This document shows positions 16,266 through 24,355 of a stretch of DNA of 64,000 nucleotides, one piece after another. The stretch spans positions 1 through 64,000 of the forward strand of contig CAZHFW010000002.1 of the NCBI GenBank assembly GCA_964531675.1, given 5' to 3'. The translations under genes were made by a program, and so were the position numbers. Below the pieces are notes generated by a model. The model saw only the letters and a list, made by a program, of their open reading frames with translations, was not told where the DNA came from and searched no databases. This stretch comes from CAZHFW01 sp964531675. GTDB taxonomy: Bacteria > Planctomycetota > Phycisphaerae > Phycisphaerales > UBA1924. Within the stretch, counting starts at the first letter, position 1. Each line of letters begins with the position of its first letter.

Positions 16266-16907
16266 GTGAGCGACTATCAGGGCGACTACAACCGCGGCGG
16301 GGGCTATCAGAATCGTGGCTACGGCAATCGCGGGTACGGCGATCGCGGCGGCGGACGCGGTGATCGCGGTGGGTACGGGCGTGGCGGCGGTGGTGACGGC
16401 GGCGGACGCGGCGAGCGTCGCGGCCTGCCGCTCTCCGAGCTTGATCCGGCCCTCACCGACGTTTCCCGCAAGGTCATCGGCTGCGCCATCGAGGTCCACA
16501 AGACCCTCGGGCCCGGGTTCTCCGAAGACGTCTACCTCAAGGCCCTTTGCAACGAGCTCACCGCGACCGGCGTCTCGTACAAGGTCAATGAGAAGATCGA
16601 CGTGCGCTTCAAGGACCAGGTCGTCGGGCAGGTCGTCGCCGACCTGCACGTCGACGGCCGTTTCATCGTCGAACTCATGGCCCGCCCGGGCGAGATCGGC
16701 TCCTTCGAGCGTTCGGGCCTCCGCGCTCAGCTCAAGGCCTCCGACCACGAGCTCGGCCTGATCATCAACTTCGCCGAGCGCCGCCTGAAGGATGGCCTGG
16801 TGCGCGTGCTCAACATGGAGAAGATCAACATCGACCGCGGCGACGAGGGCGGCTCTGAGGACGACCTCGACAATGGCGGCATGGTCGACTTCGAAGAGAA
16901 GAACTGA
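16266..16907 (+). CDS. RGG-repeat protein with GxxExxY (PDDEXK_3-like) domain lacking the ExK lysine
   Basis: 213 aa from GTG 16266, preceded by AAAGGAG. Residues 1-52 are low complexity with repeated NRGYG, GDRGG and GGRG units, an RGG-box composition usually linked to RNA or nucleic-acid binding. Residues about 60-190 form a GxxExxY domain: SRKVIGCAIEVHKTLGPG, GFSEDVY at 84-90 and LGLIINFAERRL. This family is related to PD-(D/E)XK nucleases. The expected D...ExK reads ADLHVDGRFIVELMA: Asp126 and Glu136 remain but Met138 replaces Lys, suggesting lost cleavage activity. The acidic tail (EDDLDNGGMVDFEEKN) is separate. It sits between two ketoacyl synthase genes; function unknown. Confidence 0.85.
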   Translation: MSDYQGDYNRGGGYQNRGYGNRGYGDRGGGRGDRGGYGRGGGGDGGGRGERRGLPLSELDPALTDVSRKVIGCAIEVHKTLGPGFSEDVYLKALCNELTATGVSYKVNEKIDVRFKDQVVGQVVADLHVDGRFIVELMARPGEIGSFERSGLRAQLKASDHELGLIINFAERRLKDGLVRVLNMEKINIDRGDEGGSEDDLDNGGMVDFEEKN

Positions 16908-17024
16908 GGCAAGCCGCCCGACGCGTTCGGGCGTTTGCAGCATTGATCGAGTATTCACCGGCTCCCGGGCTTGAAGGCTCGGGAGCGGATTCGAAGGGGC
17001 GCAACGCCCTGATCAGGAGAGCGC

Positions 17025-18368
17025 ATGACCCGTCGCGTCGTCATCACGGGAACCGGTTGGATCACCCCGCTCGGGCACGACGTCGAGTCGGTCTGGGGCA
17101 GGCTTCTCCGCGGAGACAGCGGCATCGGCCCGGTCACGCGCTATGACGCCGGGACGTTCGCGACCAACTTCGCGGCCGAGGTCCGCAACTTCAAGCTCGA
17201 CGCGTTCCTGCCCAGCGCTGCCAAGCACGCGCACGCGGGGTTGAGCACGCAGTTCGCGCTGGGCGCCGCGGCCCAGGCGTTCAAGCAGGCGGGGCTCGCA
17301 CCCTTCACCGGCGCGGGACGCCGGAGGCTCGGGCTTTACCTCGGCGCGGGTGAAGGCACGCTGGATTTCGAGAACTTCGTCAGAAGCAATCTGGCGGGCT
17401 GGAAGGCCGAGACGCGGAGCATCGATGGCGGCGCGTGGGCCAAGACCGCGCTGGCGGTCATGGACGCGCACAAGGAAATCGAGCAGGAACCCCAGCTCAC
17501 GCTCACGCATCTGGCCCACGCCTTTGGTTGCGGCGGGCCCTCGTTCAACTGCATGACCGCGTGTGCGGCCAGCACGCAGGCGGTGGGTGAGGCCTTCGAG
17601 ATCATCCGTCGCGGCGACGCGGACGTGATGCTCGCGGGCGGATCGCACTCCATGATCCATCCGCTAGGCATGACCGGGTTCATCCGCCTGACCGCGATGA
17701 GCTCGCGCCGCGATGATCCGAGCCATGCGGCCCGGCCCTTCGATGCGACGCGTGACGGGTTCGTCATGGGAGAGGGCGCGGGCATGATCGTGCTCGAGGC
17801 CCTGGACCACGCCAAGGCCCGCGGCGCGAACATTTTGTGCGAGGTCGCGGGCTACGGCTCGTCGGCCGACGCGTTCCGCATCACCGACATCCAGCCCGAG
17901 GGCCTCGGCGCTCAGGCGGCCATGTCGCAGGCGCTGCGCGAAGCGGGCATCGATCCGCGCGAGCCCGGGCCTGACGGCCGTCCGGGGATTCATTACATCT
18001 CGGCCCACGGCACGGGGACCAAGGAGAACGACTCCATCGAGACCGCGGCGGTGAAGGGCGTCTTCGGGCCGCTCGCGCCCAAGGTGCCGTTCAGCAGCGT
18101 GAAGAGCATGTTCGGGCACCTGATCCAGGCGGCGGGCGCGGTGGAGCTGATCACCTGCGTGCAGGCGATCAAGACCGGGTGGATCCCGCCCACCATGAAC
18201 TACAACACGCCCGATCCCGACTGCGATCTGGACTACGTGCCCAACAAGGCCCGCGATCTGGCGGCGCTGGCCCGCGACGGCGGCAGCGGCGTGGAGACGT
18301 GCCTCTCCAATAGCTTCGGCTTCGGCGGCCAGAACGACACCCTGGTCGTGCGCCGGTTCAGAGGCTGA
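17025..18368 (+). CDS. Beta-ketoacyl-ACP synthase II-like
   Basis: 447 aa condensing enzyme. The full Cys-His-His set is present: Cys180 in MTACAAST, His328 in SAHGTGTKEN and His365 in SVKSMFGHLIQAAG, plus the C-terminal SNSFGFGGQN. It should extend an acyl chain with malonyl-ACP. Slightly longer than FabF (about 410) because of an insertion near 110-150. An imperfect inverted repeat GCTCCCG...CGGGAGC lies about 50 bp upstream of the ATG. Together with the divergent paralogue at 14724, it may form a dedicated lipid or polyketide-like pathway; I did not assign fabF because that housekeeping gene may be elsewhere. Confidence 0.9.
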   Translation: MTRRVVITGTGWITPLGHDVESVWGRLLRGDSGIGPVTRYDAGTFATNFAAEVRNFKLDAFLPSAAKHAHAGLSTQFALGAAAQAFKQAGLAPFTGAGRRRLGLYLGAGEGTLDFENFVRSNLAGWKAETRSIDGGAWAKTALAVMDAHKEIEQEPQLTLTHLAHAFGCGGPSFNCMTACAASTQAVGEAFEIIRRGDADVMLAGGSHSMIHPLGMTGFIRLTAMSSRRDDPSHAARPFDATRDGFVMGEGAGMIVLEALDHAKARGANILCEVAGYGSSADAFRITDIQPEGLGAQAAMSQALREAGIDPREPGPDGRPGIHYISAHGTGTKENDSIETAAVKGVFGPLAPKVPFSSVKSMFGHLIQAAGAVELITCVQAIKTGWIPPTMNYNTPDPDCDLDYVPNKARDLAALARDGGSGVETCLSNSFGFGGQNDTLVVRRFRG

Positions 18369-18393
18369 AGACAAACCCGAGGGTTGAACCGCG

Positions 18394-18858
18394 ATGCCCT
18401 CCCAACGCGAAAAGTCCGACCTGAGGGCTCGCCAGTTTGTGGTCGTGATCGTCCTGGGCCTGTTCTTCACGCGGGTTCTGGCGCCCTGGGAGCCGCTCTG
18501 GGCGCTCGCGCTCTTCCTGGCGATTGTCGGCATTTCGGTCTGGGCGGTCCTGATGGCAGTTCGGGCCCGGCGGGAGCGCCGTGATCGAGCGTGGAACGGG
18601 CTCTGCCTCCATTGCGGGTATGACGTTCGCGCCGTGGAAGGCCCGTTGTGCCCCGAGTGTGGGAAGCCCTCGCGGCGCGTGGAGCCAATTCCCGATGAGG
18701 CCTTGCGCACGGACCGCTCGATGAATCAGCCGCAAGCGGTTTCCGAACCGATCATGCCCGCCAGGCCGATGCTGACTGTGCTCCCGTTGCCACCGGCCCT
18801 GGCGGAATTGGGCAATAAGGGACCAGACGGGTCAGCGGACGCAGAGAGGCGGACATGA
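18394..18858 (+). CDS. Small membrane protein with CxxC zinc ribbon
   Basis: 154 aa. Two hydrophobic helices (VVVIVLGLFFTRVL and LALFLAIVGISVWAVL) are followed by a basic segment, then CLHCGYDVRAVEGPLCPECG. Four Cys in two CxxC pairs form a zinc ribbon of a type common in planctomycete membrane proteins. The C-terminal 60 residues look disordered. The stop overlaps the next gene's ATG by 4 bp. Function unknown. Confidence 0.75.
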   Translation: MPSQREKSDLRARQFVVVIVLGLFFTRVLAPWEPLWALALFLAIVGISVWAVLMAVRARRERRDRAWNGLCLHCGYDVRAVEGPLCPECGKPSRRVEPIPDEALRTDRSMNQPQAVSEPIMPARPMLTVLPLPPALAELGNKGPDGSADAERRT

Positions 18859-19502
18859 AGCCGGTTTCAACCATCAACTCCTGGTTCCAGACCATCGTCG
18901 GAGCGACCCTCCTGATCGCGGTGGGCTATCTGGGCTATCGCCTGGTCCGCGCTGATCTGGCAGCCCACGTCTACAGCGAAAAGCTCGCGACCCTCGCCAA
19001 GGACTACGCGTCCCTGCGCGACACGTTCAACGAGGCCATCACGCGCACCGCGGTCACCGAGCTGGTCGTCGACAACAAGAAGCTCTGGGTCGTCATCCGC
19101 ACCGCCGACGGCACCGTGAAGCAGCTCGAGACGCCCTTCGATCCCGCCCGCGAGATTTACGTCGATTACGTCGTGCTTGACGGCAGGCTCTGGATCCGGC
19201 GCGTCTTCGACCAGAACACGCCCCCCGAGAAGGGCATGGTCATCGATCCCAAGCTCGCGGGCCTCGACTGGAACGACCAGCGCCTCAACCACGGCAAGGC
19301 GGTGTACCGCACGCTCAGCGAAGGCCGCTGGGTGATCACCGTCAGCGGCGATGGTTCGCTCGGCCTGGCCCGCGCCGAAGGTCCGTCCAAGCTCGTCGGC
19401 CCGCCGCAGATCAAGAGCTACGACACCATCGCCGAGGACACCAAGGTCCAGACGCAGAAGATCACCGCGGGCGATGTGTGGGACTACGTGACGGGCAAGT
19501 GA
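18855..19502 (+). CDS. Conserved membrane-anchored hypothetical protein
   Basis: 215 aa with one N-terminal helix (IVGATLLIAVGYLGYRL), then a predicted coiled-coil (YSEKLATLAKDYASLRDTFNEAI) and a beta-rich extracytoplasmic part (VDNKKLWVVIRTADG, EGRWVITVSGDGSLGLA). No family recognised. The start overlaps the zinc-ribbon gene (ATGA), so the two form a coupled pair. Confidence 0.78.
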   Translation: MKPVSTINSWFQTIVGATLLIAVGYLGYRLVRADLAAHVYSEKLATLAKDYASLRDTFNEAITRTAVTELVVDNKKLWVVIRTADGTVKQLETPFDPAREIYVDYVVLDGRLWIRRVFDQNTPPEKGMVIDPKLAGLDWNDQRLNHGKAVYRTLSEGRWVITVSGDGSLGLARAEGPSKLVGPPQIKSYDTIAEDTKVQTQKITAGDVWDYVTGK

Positions 19503-19514
19503 GGGCGTCGGTCT

Positions 19515-21563
19515 TCAGGCCTCGTCAAAGCTCCAGCGTCCGCCATCTCCGGGCGCCCAGCTCAGCGAGGTGGGCAGGTCATTGGCGTTGGATGGGCCGT
19601 AGATCCGGATCCGGCCCGAGGTCTGGTCGAAGGAGACGGAGAGCTTCTCACCCCGCTTGAATCCCGCCGACGCGAGCGTGTCCAGCGACCAGACGTCGGT
19701 CGCGGGATTGGCGGCGCGGGTGGGCTCCCACCAGTAGACGCGGATCTGGCCCGACTCGTCCACGCCGACGATGTTGAGGGCGTTCCATGAGGTGGTGTAG
19801 CTGGCCACGCTGGTGAGCTTGGCGCCGCCGAAGAGCTCGGAGAAGTTGGAGATCGTCCAGTTGCCTCCGAAGGCGGGGACCCACCAGGTGACGACCAGCG
19901 AGCCATCGGCGGTCTGGCCCGTGAGGTTGATGCCGTTCCACGGCGTGATGTACGCGCTGAGGCCTCCGGTGAACTTGGGGCCATTGCTGATGCGGGAGAG
20001 GTCGGAGGCGAAGATGTCGCCCTCGGGAGAGCCTGTCCAGACGGTGCGGAGGTTGCCTTTGTCGTCCAGGCCCGCGAGGTTCCAGCCTCCCCAGGCGGTG
20101 CGGTAACCGATGATCTTCCCGACGATGTTCGCGGGGGTCTGGTTGTTGTTGAACAAGGCGTCGTCGATGTCCACGCCCCGCCACGGGGAGCTCAGCCCCA
20201 CCCTGGTCTGGGTGAAGAGCTTCAGGTCGTTGGTGAACTCGTTGCGGGCCGCGATGATCGTGCGGCTGTTCTCTCCCGCGAGCGGGAGGTGGATGAGCTG
20301 GGTGAAGCGATCACCCGCGCCGGTGATGCTCGATGTGAGCAGATTGTCGCCCAGGGAGATCGAGAGGTCCGGGGAGACCGTGAGCTTGCGGATGACCGTG
20401 CCGCCGTCCTGGAGGGAGTAGGCCAGATAGACGTTGTCGTCGATGGTGGAGCGGTAGAGCAGCGGATCGGAGAAGAGTTCGAGCACCTGGAAAGACTGGA
20501 AGAGGTCGTACTGGCGCAGGTCGCCCGGGAGGTTGGTCGACGGATCTCGCGGGGCCCGCACCTCCAGGAGGCTCTCGTTGTCGGCGTTGCGCCAGGCGCG
20601 GATCTCGAATCCCTGCGCGTTGGTCACGCCCGAGATGGAGCGGTCGGCGGGGATCTCGAAGGGCCCGACGCCCACATCCCAGAAGTTGGGCTGGCGCACG
20701 CGGAACGGCGTGTCGATCGGGTCGCCCTTGGCGGGCTGGAGCCTGACGGTGAACGCGTCGAGGAGGACGCGGTTCTCGGTGGTTTCCCAGCGGAAGACGT
20801 CGCCTGCCTTGAGTTTGTCCCCGGGTTTGGCGGCGACGCCGTTGAGCTTGGCGATGCCGTTGGAGAGGCTTGCGAGGGAGAGCGTTCCGGAGGCCAGATC
20901 GCTGTTGGATGTACCGCTGAGCGTGACCAGCTCGTCGTAGGTGAGCTCGAAGAAGCGTTTTTCCTTGGTGATCTCGAGGGTGATGGGGAGGTTGACGTAA
21001 GGGTGCACTTCCGTGGGGAGGCCGGGGCCTGAGGTGCCGCCGCCTGAGCCGCCAGAACCGCCCGTGCCGCCGGAGCTGCCCGATCCGCCGGCCTTGCCGC
21101 CGCCGCCGGGCGAGCCGAGGTCGGTGAACGCCGCGAGGTAGAACTGCGTGGAGCTTGCCTGTCCGTCGTAGGCGACCACGCGCAGCGGGACGGAGGAGCG
21201 GCCGTGCATCACGGGGGAGAAGACCAGGGACTCACCGGAGCGAATGAAGTAAGGCGAGTCGGGAGGCAGCGCGTTCGGGTCGTGGTTCACGATGTCCAAG
21301 GGCTCGGTGCCATTGGACACCTGACCGACCGTCCAGGGGATCTCGGAGAAGAAGCTGACGAAGAACGAGATGGGATCGCCATCGGAATCGAAGGCGCCGG
21401 ACTTGTACAGGAGCTCGTCATAGCTCCAGCTGACGGTCTCGCCGTTGGGCGCCAGGCGGGCCAGGCTGACGCTGACCGCGACCGTGGAACCCACTTCCGG
21501 GGCGGCGTTCAGGAGTGCACGGCCTTCGAGAGACTCCATGCCAAAGAATCGATCAGGCTTCAT
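19515..21563 (-). CDS. LEPR-XLL-type surface protein with lectin/propeller-like repeats
   Basis: 682 aa. The N-terminus MESLEGRALLNA fits the LEPR-XLL pattern of planctomycete surface proteins (Leu-Glu-x-Arg then Leu-Leu). A cadherin-like stretch (GAFDSDGDPISFFVSFF) follows, then a Gly/Ser linker at about 150-180. The C-terminal half has at least three units of about 55-60 residues, each with a WGGWNLAGLDDKGNLRTVW-like pattern (W-N-hydrophobic-G-DxxG-x3-W). This resembles PLL/fucose-lectin-like seven-bladed propellers. Probably an adhesive or carbohydrate-binding surface protein; ligand unknown. Convergent with the upstream hypothetical gene, 12 bp between stops. Confidence 0.8.
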   Translation of the reverse strand: MKPDRFFGMESLEGRALLNAAPEVGSTVAVSVSLARLAPNGETVSWSYDELLYKSGAFDSDGDPISFFVSFFSEIPWTVGQVSNGTEPLDIVNHDPNALPPDSPYFIRSGESLVFSPVMHGRSSVPLRVVAYDGQASSTQFYLAAFTDLGSPGGGGKAGGSGSSGGTGGSGGSGGGTSGPGLPTEVHPYVNLPITLEITKEKRFFELTYDELVTLSGTSNSDLASGTLSLASLSNGIAKLNGVAAKPGDKLKAGDVFRWETTENRVLLDAFTVRLQPAKGDPIDTPFRVRQPNFWDVGVGPFEIPADRSISGVTNAQGFEIRAWRNADNESLLEVRAPRDPSTNLPGDLRQYDLFQSFQVLELFSDPLLYRSTIDDNVYLAYSLQDGGTVIRKLTVSPDLSISLGDNLLTSSITGAGDRFTQLIHLPLAGENSRTIIAARNEFTNDLKLFTQTRVGLSSPWRGVDIDDALFNNNQTPANIVGKIIGYRTAWGGWNLAGLDDKGNLRTVWTGSPEGDIFASDLSRISNGPKFTGGLSAYITPWNGINLTGQTADGSLVVTWWVPAFGGNWTISNFSELFGGAKLTSVASYTTSWNALNIVGVDESGQIRVYWWEPTRAANPATDVWSLDTLASAGFKRGEKLSVSFDQTSGRIRIYGPSNANDLPTSLSWAPGDGGRWSFDEA

Positions 21564-21710
21564 GCGCAGCTCCTTGGTTCGGTGAGCAATCTACCTTCCC
21601 CGGGGTGCGGGGTTGCGGTTTCGGGCCCCAAGTCCGTCGATTCTCCCGGGGTACTGACAGAGTCCGAATCGGTCCCGCCCCGGCCGTTGCGGGGGCTAAA
21701 CTTGTCCGCA

Positions 21711-21983
21711 ATGAACACCGCCAGCCAGTCTCCGACCCTGTCCCGCTACACCCCCGGCATGCGCGTGCGCGTCACGCAGCAGAACCCGAGGCTGACCGGC
21801 GATCTGGTCACGACCGTCGAGGGGACCATCGTCCGCTTCGGTCAGCAGAAGACCGGCTCGTGGTACGCCCACGCCAAGGACGGCAAGCTCTGGCTTGATC
21901 GCCTGGAGCTGAAGAAGCACGATGGCGAGCTGGCGGTGATCAACCTCGACCAGTACTCGCACATCGAGATCCTGGAAGGCTGA
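21711..21983 (+). CDS. Small conserved hypothetical protein
   Basis: 90 aa from the ATG at 21711. All-beta pattern with RVRVTQQNPRLTGDLVTTVEG, VRFGQQKTGSWYAHAKDG and KLWLDRLELKKHDGELAVIN, suggesting a small SH3- or OB-like barrel. No catalytic motif. I recognise the pattern as conserved but cannot name a family. It lies 250 bp upstream of the phage-type module on the same strand; no phage feature is visible in it. Confidence 0.7.
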   Translation: MNTASQSPTLSRYTPGMRVRVTQQNPRLTGDLVTTVEGTIVRFGQQKTGSWYAHAKDGKLWLDRLELKKHDGELAVINLDQYSHIEILEG

Positions 21984-22012
21984 AGCACGGGGCGCGTGCG
22001 CACGGCTCGGTC

Positions 22013-22144
22013 GTGCTCGCGGGGCCAGCGGCGGATTCTGAAGATTTTTGCAATCGCATGGACCGGCGCGGCTTGCGTCCGCGCGTGCTGACCTGCGCGG
22101 ACGGCTTTGTGCGCGCCATCGCGGGCGATCGGCGGCTGGGGTGA
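22013..22144 (+). CDS. Possible micro-ORF upstream of the portal gene
   Basis: GTG-initiated ORF of 43 codons (VLAGPAADSEDFCNRMDRRG at its start). It falls between the small conserved gene and the portal gene and has moderately host-like codon positions. It has no recognisable homologue and no obvious ribosome-binding site. It could be a remnant or chance. Confidence 0.2.
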   Translation: MLAGPAADSEDFCNRMDRRGLRPRVLTCADGFVRAIAGDRRLG

Positions 22145-22232
22145 GAGCACCCGAGCCACGCATCGACCGCCGGTGACGGACCGCGGCGGCGAGAACCAGA
22201 CGCGTGGCCGGGGCTCTCCCGGAGACCGCCCG

Positions 22233-23714
22233 ATGGGCTACCGCCTGCACGCGTTCCACGATGTCGGACTCGATGAAGCGGCGCTGGAGCTGGCGCTGGC
22301 CGAGCACGCGTCGGCCACGCTGCCGCGGATGGAGCGGTGGTGGAGCTATTACCGCAATCCCATGAAGGCGACGCCTTCAGGGAAGTACCGCCTGGCGCAG
22401 GAGCAGGGCCTGCCGCGGCGACTGACCGGCCGCGGCGCCGATCCCAGCGTGGATGATCGCGCGTCGCTGCGGCGCGAGGTCGTGATCGAAAACGACATCG
22501 GGTGGCGCGTGCAGGCCATGGTGGACTTCCTGTTCGCCAAGCCGGTGCGGCTGATCTCCACCGCCCGCGACGCCGACTTGCGGGCGAGGATCGAGGGTGT
22601 GCTCGATGCGGTGTGGGAGGCGTCGGGAGGCATCGCGCTGCTCCAGGACATGGCCCTGCTCGGACACGTCTTCGGGCATGTGGATCTGGTGGTGCGAAGC
22701 GTGGACGAGCCGGAGGCGGGCTCCGACGAGCGCTCGCGGGCCGCGGCGAGGGTCCGCATCGAAGCGATCGAGCCCCGGCGCGGCATCGCCATGCTCGACC
22801 CGGCCGATTACCGACGTCTGCGTGCGTACATCGTGCGCTTTGATCGACGCCTCAACAAGCCCGCCGGCGATTCCTGGCTGGCCAGACTCGGGACCGGGCT
22901 TGGCGCACTGGGGACGCAGATGCGGCTCGGCGCGGGCGAGCACGCGTCGGAGGCGTACACCGAGATCATCAGCGCCGCGCGGCGGCAGGTGTATCACGGT
23001 GCGCGGCTGGTGGTGGATGAGGCGCTGGAGAGCTTCGGCGGCGTGATGCCGGTCGTGCATGTGCAGAACATCGCGCAGCCGTTTGCACACGAGGGGATGG
23101 GCGAGGTCGAGCCGCTGGTGCCGTTGCAGGATGAGCTGAACATCAGGCTCTCGGACCGGGCCAGCCGTGTGACCATGCAGAGTTTCAAGATGTACCTGGC
23201 CAAGGGCATCGAGAACTTCGACGCCAGGCCGGTGGGTCCTGGGCAGGTGTGGGTGACGACGGACATGGACGCGCAGATCTCCGAGTTCGGGGGTGATGCC
23301 GCGGCTCCGAGCGAGGAATCCCACATCCGCGAGGTGCGCGAAGCCATGGACAAGGTGTCGGGCGTGCCGCCCCTGGCCAGCGGCGTGGTGCGGGCCAAGA
23401 TCGGCAACCTGACCAGCGCCAACGCGCTGCGGATCACGCTCATGGGCCTGCTCAGCAAGACGGCGCGGAAGCGCGTCACGTACGGGCGCGGGATGGCGCG
23501 GGTGTCGGAACTGGTGCTGGCGGCGCTGGACCATGCGGGGGTGCTCCACACCGAGCCCTCGGAACGCGGCGTGCGCCTGGAATGGCCCGACCCGCTCCCC
23601 ACCGACGAGCGCGAGAGCGTGCAGGCCGCCAAGGCCAAGGTCGAACTGGGCGTCGAGTCGTCGCGCGTGCTGGATGAGCTGGGCTACGGCGCGGTGGACG
23701 CGGGCGTGCAGTGA
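22233..23714 (+). CDS. Phage portal protein, SPP1 gp6-like
   Basis: 493 aa. Landmarks of the SPP1-type portal family are visible: the N-terminal helix region with VIENDIGWRVQAMVDFLFAK, the core VMPVVHVQN...GEVEPLVPLQDELNIRLSDR (typical N-P-L-Q-D-x-L-N signature), and the stem/crown section VSGVPPLASGVVRAKIGNLTSANALRITL. In phages this dodecamer sits at the capsid vertex and passes DNA. Here the large terminase expected just upstream is absent. The start was set at the ATG 22233, where homology-like sequence begins; an earlier in-frame extension is low-complexity. First gene of a same-strand block to 28015. Confidence 0.88.
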   Translation: MGYRLHAFHDVGLDEAALELALAEHASATLPRMERWWSYYRNPMKATPSGKYRLAQEQGLPRRLTGRGADPSVDDRASLRREVVIENDIGWRVQAMVDFLFAKPVRLISTARDADLRARIEGVLDAVWEASGGIALLQDMALLGHVFGHVDLVVRSVDEPEAGSDERSRAAARVRIEAIEPRRGIAMLDPADYRRLRAYIVRFDRRLNKPAGDSWLARLGTGLGALGTQMRLGAGEHASEAYTEIISAARRQVYHGARLVVDEALESFGGVMPVVHVQNIAQPFAHEGMGEVEPLVPLQDELNIRLSDRASRVTMQSFKMYLAKGIENFDARPVGPGQVWVTTDMDAQISEFGGDAAAPSEESHIREVREAMDKVSGVPPLASGVVRAKIGNLTSANALRITLMGLLSKTARKRVTYGRGMARVSELVLAALDHAGVLHTEPSERGVRLEWPDPLPTDERESVQAAKAKVELGVESSRVLDELGYGAVDAGVQ

Positions 23715-23763
23715 TGTCGCGGCGCTGCGCGGCACGCACAAGAACAACACAAGGAGGTGCATC

Positions 23764-24291
23764 ATGTCGGAAGGGCAAGACGAGGGCGGGGAACTCCCCG
23801 CTGGCGGCGGAGGCGGTGGAGGTGAATCGGCCGGCGGAGTCACGCCGGGGAGCGAGAGCCCCGTGGTGACCGAGACGACGCGCTGGCGCGAGCGGGCCAT
23901 GGAGCTCGAGGGCCAGCTCGGCGAAGCCAGGGCCGCGCTGGCCCAGGCGCAGTCGGCGCTGGATGAAGCAAGGCGGGCCTTGGCGCGCAGCGAGCAGCGC
24001 CGTCAGGTCGAGCAGAGCCTGGCGGAAGCCTCGCCCATCGATCCGGAGGCGGCGCTGATTCTCGTGGAGCACGCGCTGTCGGGCATGCCCGAGCCCGATG
24101 TGAAGGCGGCGGTGGGGCAGCTCAGGCGGAGTCGGCCCTGGCTCTTCCGACCGGCCTCGAGCGCCGCGGCGGCGTCGGCGGCGATCGGCGTCTCGGGCGC
24201 TGATGCGGTCGACAACGCGGCGCGCGAAGCCGCGGCGTCCGGCGATCGGCGGGCGCTTCTGCGGTATCTGCGGGCCCGGCGTCCGGGCTGA
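23764..24291 (+). CDS. Scaffolding-like coiled-coil protein
   Basis: 175 aa with an optimal AAGGAGGTG ribosome-binding site. N-terminus is acidic and Gly-rich (GGELPAGGGGGGGESAGG). Residues about 38-80 form a predicted coiled coil (RERAMELEGQLGEARAALAQ and following). The Ala-rich C-terminus ends in a basic RRALLRYLRARRPG. Position between portal and capsid genes plus helical composition match phage scaffolding proteins. No sequence family can be named, so the call rests on context. Confidence 0.65.
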   Translation: MSEGQDEGGELPAGGGGGGGESAGGVTPGSESPVVTETTRWRERAMELEGQLGEARAALAQAQSALDEARRALARSEQRRQVEQSLAEASPIDPEAALILVEHALSGMPEPDVKAAVGQLRRSRPWLFRPASSAAAASAAIGVSGADAVDNAAREAAASGDRRALLRYLRARRPG

Positions 24292-24355
24292 AGCCCGCGC
24301 CGCGGGCGCGGGGTGAGCAGGGCAAGGTCTGGAACTCTTGAAAGGGGGATTTGCG

